Assembly: GCF_001184025.1 (NCBI RefSeq)
Contig: NZ_BBYG01000009.1
Coordinates: forward strand, 622,052-686,051
Origin: Streptomyces maremycinicus
GTDB taxonomy: Bacteria; Actinomycetota; Actinomycetes; Streptomycetales; Streptomycetaceae
DNA: 64,000 nt
Direction: 5' to 3'
Every line of letters starts with the position of its first letter. The stretch's first letter is position 1. Position numbers and translations under genes: made by a program. Below, piece by piece: positions 58,806 through 64,000 of this stretch. The notes under the pieces were generated by a model. That model saw nothing but the letters and a program-made list of their open reading frames with translations, did no database searches and was not told where the DNA came from.

Positions 58806-60101
58806 ATGGTGGCGGGCGCCCCGCGGATCTTCGTGTCGCACCTCTCCGGCGTTCCGGTCTTCGACCCGAGCGGCGACCAGGTGGGGCGGGTCCGCGATCT
58901 GGTCGTGATGCTGCGGGTGCGACGGCGGCCGCCGAGGGTGCTCGGGCTGGTCGTCGAACTGTCCACCCGGCGCCGCATCTTCCTGCCCATGACCCGGGTG
59001 ACCGGCATCGAGTCCGGCCAGGTCATCACCACCGGCGTGCTCAACGTCCGCCGCTTCGAGCAGCGGCCCACCGAGCGTCTCGTCTTCGGGGAGCTGCTCG
59101 ACCGGCGCGTCACGCTCGGCGAGACCGGCGAGGAGGTCACCGTCCTCGACGTGTCGGTGCAGCAGCTGCCGGCCCGCCGGGACTGGGAGCTCGACCGTGT
59201 CTTCGTGCGCAAGGGGAAGCGGGCGACCGCCTTCCGGCGCGCGAAGGGCGAGACGCTGACCGTGGAGTGGTCGGCAGTCACCGGGTTCTCGCTGGAGGAG
59301 CACGGGCAGGGCGCGGAGAGCCTGCTCGCCACCTTCGAGCAGCTGCGCCCCGCCGACCTCGCCAACGTGCTGCACCATCTGTCGCCGAAGCGGCGCGCCG
59401 AGGTCGCCGCCGCGCTCGACGACGACCGTCTCGCCGACGTCCTCGAAGAGCTCCCGGAGGACGACCAGATCGAGATCCTCGGCAAGCTGAAGGAGGAGCG
59501 CGCGGCGGACGTCCTGGAGGCCATGGACCCCGACGACGCGGCCGACCTGCTCTCCGAACTCCCGGAGCAGGACCAGGAACGGCTGCTCAGCCTGATGCAG
59601 CCCGACGACGCGGCCGACATGCGGCGCCTGCTGTCGTACGAGGAGCACACCGCGGGCGGGCTGATGACCACCGAGCCGATCATCCTGCGCCCCGACGCCA
59701 CCGTCGCCGACGCCCTCGCCCGCGTCCGCAACCGCGACCTCTCCCCCGCCCTCGCCGCCCAGGTCTACGTCTGCCGCCCGCCCGACGAGACGCCGACCGG
59801 CAAGTACCTCGGCACGGTCCACTTCCAGCGGCTGCTGCGCGACCCCCCGTACACGCTGGTCAGCTCCATGCTCGACGACGATCTCCAGGCGCTGGCGCCG
59901 GACGCCGCGCTGCCGGTGGTCGCCGGGTTCTTCGCCACGTACGACATGGTCGCGGCGCCCGTGGTCGACGAGGCGGGCTCGCTGCTGGGCGCGGTGACCG
60001 TGGACGACGTCCTGGACCACATGCTGCCGGAGGACTGGCGCGAGACGGAGTTCCACCTCGACGAGGACACGAGCGAGGAGGGGGGCAGGGATGGCTCCTG
60101 A
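58806..60101 (+). CDS. MgtE N-domain/CBS protein without permease domain
   Basis: This is a 431-residue protein after AAGGAGG. Residues about 5-110 resemble a PRC-barrel (IFVSHLSGVPVFDPSGDQVGRVRDL). Residues about 170-290 are the MgtE superhelical N-domain (LANVLHHLSPKRRAEVAAAL, MDPDDAADLLSELP). Residues about 290-410 are a CBS pair (TAGGLMTTEPIILRPDATV, AAPVVDEAGSLLGAVTVDDVL). The five-helix channel of true MgtE is absent, so this is a cytosolic sensor or regulator rather than a transporter. Its last 11 bases overlap the DUF1003 gene. Confidence 0.9.
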   Translation: MVAGAPRIFVSHLSGVPVFDPSGDQVGRVRDLVVMLRVRRRPPRVLGLVVELSTRRRIFLPMTRVTGIESGQVITTGVLNVRRFEQRPTERLVFGELLDRRVTLGETGEEVTVLDVSVQQLPARRDWELDRVFVRKGKRATAFRRAKGETLTVEWSAVTGFSLEEHGQGAESLLATFEQLRPADLANVLHHLSPKRRAEVAAALDDDRLADVLEELPEDDQIEILGKLKEERAADVLEAMDPDDAADLLSELPEQDQERLLSLMQPDDAADMRRLLSYEEHTAGGLMTTEPIILRPDATVADALARVRNRDLSPALAAQVYVCRPPDETPTGKYLGTVHFQRLLRDPPYTLVSSMLDDDLQALAPDAALPVVAGFFATYDMVAAPVVDEAGSLLGAVTVDDVLDHMLPEDWRETEFHLDEDTSEEGGRDGS

Positions 60102-60687
60102 CCGCGAGAGCGGGCGCGGCGAGCGCGCCCCGGTCGGCGCCACGGCGACCAGCCGTCCCCGGGCCCGGCTGGACCAGCCCCGGCCGCCCCGGCACCGGAT
60201 CCTGCCCGAGTGGGACCCGGAGGCCTTCGGGCGGCTGTCGGAGCGCATCGCGCGCTTCCTGGGCACCGGGCGGTTCATCGTCTGGATGACGATCGTCATC
60301 ATCGTCTGGGTCCTGTGGAACATCTTCGCCCCGCGCGACCTGCGCTTCGACAACTACCCCTTCATCTTCCTGACCCTGATGCTGTCGCTCCAGGCCTCCT
60401 ACGCGGCCCCGCTGATCCTGCTCGCGCAGAACCGGCAGGACGACCGCGACCGGGTCAACCTGGAGCAGGACCGCAAGTCGAACGAGCGGTCCATCGCCGA
60501 CACCGAGTATCTGACCCGGGAGATCGCCGCCCTGCGGATCGGTCTCGGCGAGGTCGCCACCCGGGACTGGATCCGCTCGGAGCTCCAGGACATGGTCAAG
60601 GAGCTGGAGGAACGGCGGGACGGGCATCGCGAACATGCCGTATTCCCGGCAGAACGGTCTCGGGGACGTGACGTAGAAGACCGGTGA
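60091..60687 (+). CDS. DUF1003 membrane protein
   Basis: This is a 198-residue protein overlapping the previous gene by 11 bases. Two TM helices (FIVWMTIVIIVWVLWNIF and FIFLTLMLSLQASYAAPLILL) enclose the DUF1003 signature DNYPFIFLTL, followed by the conserved NRQDDRDRVNLEQDR cytoplasmic helix. The fixed coupling to the MgtE-like regulator suggests that the pair forms a membrane complex. Function is unproven. Confidence 0.93.
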   Translation: MAPDRESGRGERAPVGATATSRPRARLDQPRPPRHRILPEWDPEAFGRLSERIARFLGTGRFIVWMTIVIIVWVLWNIFAPRDLRFDNYPFIFLTLMLSLQASYAAPLILLAQNRQDDRDRVNLEQDRKSNERSIADTEYLTREIAALRIGLGEVATRDWIRSELQDMVKELEERRDGHREHAVFPAERSRGRDVEDR

Positions 60688-60730
60688 CAGGCTTACCTGC
60701 GCCCCCGCGCGGCCCCGTACCATCGTCCTT

Positions 60731-61864
60731 ATGGCTAGCGAAGACGCGGTGCGCGAGGCACTGGCGACGGTGAACGACCCCGAGATCAACCGGCCCATCA
60801 CCGAACTCGGGATGGTGAAGTCGGTCGAGATCGGCGCGGACGGGGCGGTCGCGGTCACCGTGTACCTGACGGTCTCCGGCTGCCCGATGCGCGAGACGAT
60901 CACGCAGCGCGTGACCGACGCGGTGGGTGCGGTCGACGGCGTCACCCGCGTCGACGTCACTCTCGACGTCATGAGCGACGAGCAGCGCAAGGAACTGGCG
61001 AACGCGCTGCGCGGCGGCCAGACCGAGCGCGAGGTCCCGTTCGCCAAACCGGGCTCGCTGACCCGGGTGTACGCGGTCGCGTCCGGCAAGGGCGGCGTCG
61101 GCAAGTCGTCGGTGACGGTGAACCTGGCGGCGGCGATGGCGGCCGACGGTCTGAAGGTGGGCGTGGTCGACGCCGACATCTACGGCCACAGCGTGCCGCG
61201 CATGCTGGGCGCGGACGGCCGTCCCACCCAGGTCGAGAACATGATCATGCCGCCGTCCGCGCACGGCGTGAAGGTCATCTCCATCGGCATGTTCACCCCG
61301 GGCAACGCCCCGGTCGTCTGGCGCGGCCCGATGCTGCACCGCGCGCTCCAGCAGTTCCTGGCGGACGTGTACTGGGGTGACCTGGACGTGCTGCTGCTGG
61401 ACCTCCCGCCGGGCACCGGCGACATCGCGATCTCCGTGGCGCAGCTGGTCCCGAACGCCGAGATCCTGGTCGTGACGACCCCGCAGCAGGCGGCGGCCGA
61501 AGTGGCCGAGCGGGCTGGCTCCATCGCCGTCCAGACCCACCAGAAGATCGTCGGCGTGGTCGAGAACATGTCCGGCCTGCCCTGTCCGCACTGCGGGGAG
61601 ATGGTCGACGTCTTCGGCACGGGCGGCGGACAGTCGGTGGCCGAGGGCCTCACACGGACGACCGGCGCGAACGTCCCGGTGCTCGGCTCCATCCCGATCG
61701 ACGTCCGGCTGCGCGAGGGCGGCGACGAGGGCAAGCCGGTCGTGCTGACCGACCCGGAGTCCCCGGCGGGGTCCGCGCTGCGGGCCATCGCGGGCAAGCT
61801 GGGCGGCCGGCAGCGCGGTCTGTCGGGGCTGTCGCTCGGGATCACGCCCCGCAACAAGTTCTAG
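60731..61864 (+). CDS. mrp: Mrp/ApbC-type Fe-S cluster carrier P-loop ATPase
   Basis: This is a 377-residue protein. The N-terminal MIP18-like domain (VREALATVNDPEINRPITELGMV) is followed by the deviant Walker A GKGGVGKSS near 119, switch motif DADIYGHSVPRMLG, DLPPGTGD, and the cluster-binding CPHC near residue 286. It delivers Fe-S clusters to apo-proteins in the cytosol. The next feature is a strong terminator, so it ends the transcription unit begun at the MgtE-like gene or its own. Confidence 0.95.
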   Translation: MASEDAVREALATVNDPEINRPITELGMVKSVEIGADGAVAVTVYLTVSGCPMRETITQRVTDAVGAVDGVTRVDVTLDVMSDEQRKELANALRGGQTEREVPFAKPGSLTRVYAVASGKGGVGKSSVTVNLAAAMAADGLKVGVVDADIYGHSVPRMLGADGRPTQVENMIMPPSAHGVKVISIGMFTPGNAPVVWRGPMLHRALQQFLADVYWGDLDVLLLDLPPGTGDIAISVAQLVPNAEILVVTTPQQAAAEVAERAGSIAVQTHQKIVGVVENMSGLPCPHCGEMVDVFGTGGGQSVAEGLTRTTGANVPVLGSIPIDVRLREGGDEGKPVVLTDPESPAGSALRAIAGKLGGRQRGLSGLSLGITPRNKF

Positions 61865-61911
61865 CCCGGAGTCCCGGCCCCGCCGCGGACCCGTACAGCG
61901 TCTCGCCACGG

Positions 61912-61950
61912 CAGCGGGGGCGCCGTCCACCACGGACGGCGCCCCCGCTG
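61912..61950. terminator. Bidirectional terminator after mrp
   Basis: A 17-bp stem (61912-61928 with 61934-61950) with a 5-base loop lies between convergent genes. Confidence 0.85.
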
Positions 61951-61962
61951 TCGTACGGCTGG

Positions 61963-62622
61963 TCAGGCGTACGTCTCGATGTCCTTGATCATGGCGAAAC
62001 CGAGGCCGTACGCGCTCATGCCCCGCCCGTACGCCCCCACGTGCACCCCTTGCGAGGTCGAGCCGGCCAGCACCCAGCCGAACTCCGACTCGCGGTAGTG
62101 GAAGGGCGTCGGGACGCCGTCGACCGGCAGGGACAGCGTCGACCAGTCCGGTCCCGCGAGATCGTCGGCGAGGACCCAGGCGGTCTCGGTCTGCTGGTCC
62201 AGCCAGTCGTCGCGCAGGCTGTGGTCCATCTGGCCCGGCCAGGTGAAGGTCAGCAGGCCCACCCCCGCGAGCCAGGCCGCGGAGGAGACCGAGGTGGCCT
62301 CCAGCAGACCCGTGCCGTCCGGGCTGCGCCGTACGGGGTTCGCGGCGACGGTCACCACGACCGCGAACTTCCCCCGGTCCTCACCGGCCGTCTCGTGCCG
62401 TACGGAGGGTTCGTCGCCGTGTCCGATGGAACCGTGCTCGACGGCTCCGTCGGCCGCCGTACCCACCTGCATCAGCCGCCGCGGCCCCGTGAAGGCCTCG
62501 TCGAGGCCGTACCAGGGGAAGGGCGCCTCCAAGTAGCCGTCGACCGTACCCCGGGCGGAGGGGACCGGTTGTCCGCCCTCCGCCGCAGGCGTCTGCTCGA
62601 CTGCCCGACTCGTCGTCTCCAT
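61963..62622 (-). CDS. Hypothetical protein
   Basis: This is a 220-residue protein from the ATG at 62622; the longer frame upstream has poor codon usage. Features include YLEAPFPWYGLDEAFTGPRRLM, FAVVVTVAANPVRRSPDGTG, AGVGLLTFTWPGQMDHSL and a C-terminal segment GWVLAGSTSQGVHVGAYGRGMSAYGLGFAMI. It is soluble, with no signal peptide and no recognised domain. It is similar in style to Streptomyces conserved hypotheticals. Confidence 0.7.
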   Translation of the reverse strand: METTSRAVEQTPAAEGGQPVPSARGTVDGYLEAPFPWYGLDEAFTGPRRLMQVGTAADGAVEHGSIGHGDEPSVRHETAGEDRGKFAVVVTVAANPVRRSPDGTGLLEATSVSSAAWLAGVGLLTFTWPGQMDHSLRDDWLDQQTETAWVLADDLAGPDWSTLSLPVDGVPTPFHYRESEFGWVLAGSTSQGVHVGAYGRGMSAYGLGFAMIKDIETYA

Positions 62623-62791
62623 GTGCCCGGACGCCTCCTCGTTCTCGACGGAACGACCGGCCCGCCCCCCTTCGGGCGTACTCGTCCGCTCCGCACAACA
62701 ACCAGGCAGCATAGCCACCCCGCTCCGGACTGCCGGGGAGCCGCCCGGCGCGTGCGGCGTGCGCCCCCTCACACCGGGGGGCGGGAGTGAC

Positions 62792-63241
62792 TCAGGTGGC
62801 GTCCGCGTCGTAGGGCGGACGGTCGTCCTTGGCGGGCTCCTCGGGCTTCTTGGTCATGTCGATACGACCGTCTCCCGAGGACGCGGAAATCGCCGAGGTG
62901 GACGAACCCGTGTCCGTGTCGCGGCTGTGGACCGCGTCCGTGACCTCGGCCATCTCCTTCTTCAGGTCGAAGCCGTTGCGGATCTCCTTCAGCCCCAGCT
63001 CGTCGTTGTCCAGCTGCTTGCGGATGAACGTCTTGGGGTTGAGGTCCTCGAACTCGAAGTCCTTGAACTCCGGGCCCAGTTCGCTGCGGATGTCCGCCTT
63101 GGCGCTCTCCGAGAACTCACGGATCTTCCGGACGGTACGCATCATGTCCTGGATGACCTTCGGGAGCTTGTCCGGACCGAAGACGAGCACGGCCAGGACG
63201 GCGATCGTCACCAGCTCGAGCGGTCCTATGTCATTGAACAC
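62792..63241 (-). CDS. tatB: Sec-independent translocase subunit TatB
   Basis: This is a 149-residue protein. It has an N-terminal TM (LELVTIAVLAVLVFGPDKLPKVI) with the FGPxxLP hinge of TatA/B, an amphipathic helix (QDMMRTVRKIREFSESAK), then an acidic, disordered tail. Length and the Glu near the start of the TM fit TatB. It forms the Tat twin-arginine receptor with TatC at the membrane. The htrA gene lies upstream on the same strand, as in other actinobacteria. Confidence 0.93.
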   Translation of the reverse strand: MFNDIGPLELVTIAVLAVLVFGPDKLPKVIQDMMRTVRKIREFSESAKADIRSELGPEFKDFEFEDLNPKTFIRKQLDNDELGLKEIRNGFDLKKEMAEVTDAVHSRDTDTGSSTSAISASSGDGRIDMTKKPEEPAKDDRPPYDADAT

Positions 63242-63570
63242 CTGAAGCTCCTTGCGATGTCCGCGGTCCTCGGCCCTCGGCCCTCAGTGGTCAAGTTCGG
63301 GTCTTCCGTGGTCCGGGCCGGGTCCACGGTACCTGTCGCACCTGTCCGACCGGTACCGTCCGGGGGCGTCCGAGTGCGTGTACGCGGCCGGTTTTCCGCG
63401 TTGTTTGCCTTGTGGGACCGGGTTTCGGCGCCCGACCTGTGACGTTTCTGTCAATCCCCGGGAGACGACCGGGCGATCCCGGGGAGAGGACCGGACGGGG
63501 CCGGGAGGAACCACGAAGGACCAGGAAGGACCGGGAAGCGCCGGCGAGGGCCGGGAGGCGGCGGGCCGCC
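63242..63570. other. 329-bp intergenic region, htrA / tatB
   Basis: No gene is present. Positions about 63480-63560 contain purine-rich imperfect repeats (AGGACCGGGA, AGGACCAGGA). The tatB promoter should lie in 63250-63420, but no confident boxes were found. Confidence 0.5.
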
Positions 63571-64000
63571 TCAGCCGCCGCTCGACGAGCCCAGGACCAG
63601 CGTGAGGGTGCGCTCCCGGCCGTCCCGCTCGACCGTCAGCGCCAGCCGGTCACCGGGGCGGTGGGCGCGGGTCTTGACGATCAGCTCCTCGCCGAAGTGG
63701 ACGCGACGGCCGTCGACCGCCGTGATGACGTCCCCCGCCCGGACACCGGCCCGGTCGGCGGGGCCGCCCGGGGTGACCGGCGAGCCCGCGGCGCCGTCCG
63801 CGGTATCCACCCGGGCGCCGTCACCCGTGTAGTCCATGTCGAGCGTGACCCCGATGACCGGGTGGGTCGCCCTGCCGGTGTTGATCAGCTCCTCGGCGAC
63901 GCGCTTGCCCTGGTTGACCGGGATGGCGAAGCCCAGGCCGATCGAACCGGCCCGGGCGCTGTCGGATCCGGTGCCGTCGTCGGCGGAACGGATGGCGGAG
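63571..64000 (-). CDS. htrA: HtrA/DegP-like serine protease with PDZ domain, 5' part outside window
   Basis: The last 143 residues are visible; the start is beyond the right edge. GSIGLGFAIPVNQGKRVAEELI is the end of the trypsin-like domain as found in HtrA proteins. A PDZ domain follows (HPVIGVTLDMDYTGDGARV..., PADRAGVRAGDVITAVDGRRV, RPGDRLALTVERDGRERTLTLVLG). The catalytic triad is not in view. The position next to tatB matches actinobacterial htrA, a membrane-linked envelope quality-control protease. Confidence 0.9.
   Translation of the reverse strand, partial: SAIRSADDGTGSDSARAGSIGLGFAIPVNQGKRVAEELINTGRATHPVIGVTLDMDYTGDGARVDTADGAAGSPVTPGGPADRAGVRAGDVITAVDGRRVHFGEELIVKTRAHRPGDRLALTVERDGRERTLTLVLGSSSGG

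Noticed and set aside
1..64000. tRNA, rRNA, prophage, insertion sequence or integrase
   Set aside because: No cloverleaf, rRNA, transposase or phage-like sequence was recognised. The window appears to be chromosomal backbone plus one accessory interval.

Overview
This window is chromosomal DNA of a high-GC actinomycete, almost certainly a Streptomyces. The evidence is very high GC with strong third-position GC in the real genes, frequent GTG starts, a WblC/WhiB7-type regulator, mycothiol-linked genes (mycoredoxin) and many genes joined by ATGA stop/start overlaps. No rRNA, tRNA, CRISPR array, transposase or phage gene was seen. From memory of mycobacterial gene order, large parts are an ancestral actinobacterial backbone: the block AarF kinase - whiB7 - uvrD2 - mrx1 - nudC - adnB/adnA - ATL - moeZ - DUF3152 - TetR - DUF3107 - RhlE-like helicase resembles M. 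tuberculosis Rv3197-Rv3211, and corA - MgtE-like - mrp - tatB - htrA resembles Rv1239c-Rv1223.

Layout. 1-2.0 kb: an AIM24 protein and a TerD-AIM24 fusion. 2.1-5.6 kb: a YgjP-type metallopeptidase diverging from an RRE/E1-like (TOMM-type) gene that is translationally coupled to an AarF/UbiB-like kinase. 5.6-7.3 kb: wblC with its leader (AT-rich activator promoter, 105-codon upstream ORF, intrinsic attenuator) and a coupled Arg-rich small protein. 7.3-20.6 kb: DNA repair and redox genes (uvrD2, mycoredoxin, nudC, M20 dipeptidase, the two AdnAB subunits, alkyltransferase-like protein). 20.7-26.8 kb: a pseudokinase-flippase fusion and two tandem secreted tripeptidyl-aminopeptidase-like lipoproteins. 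26.8-28.1 kb: moeZ.

28.1-39.9 kb is an accessory insertion in the backbone. It holds a six-gene overlapping operon resembling a Pel/galactosamine-polymer exopolysaccharide locus (PelF-like glycosyltransferase, polytopic membrane protein, collagen-like repeat protein, 50-codon ORF, epimerase, spherulin-4 family protein) and a complete peptide ABC transporter with fused ATPases. 39.9-50.7 kb: DUF3152 protease-like protein, hydrolase, TetR, DUF3107, ferritin-like protein, a DEAD-box helicase with a very long repetitive basic tail and an apparent CTG start, a hydrolase and a NYN protein. 50.7-55.6 kb: a 50-aa gene behind a sigma-R-like promoter, MarC, PHP phosphatase, DUF6758, MFS exporter, SUFU-domain protein. 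55.6-64 kb: corA with a long leader, a lipoprotein, an MgtE-like cytoplasmic regulator, DUF1003, mrp, tatB and the end of htrA.

Common themes. Three exact GGAAT-N18-GTT motifs (the sigma-R thiol-stress consensus) precede mycoredoxin, moeZ and the uncharacterised 50-aa gene. Three DnaA-box sequences sit in or beside promoter regions. Several short intergenic tandem repeats occur. The most promising under-described items are the exopolysaccharide operon, the sigma-R-linked 50-aa gene, the orphan RRE/E1-kinase pair and the wblC leader.
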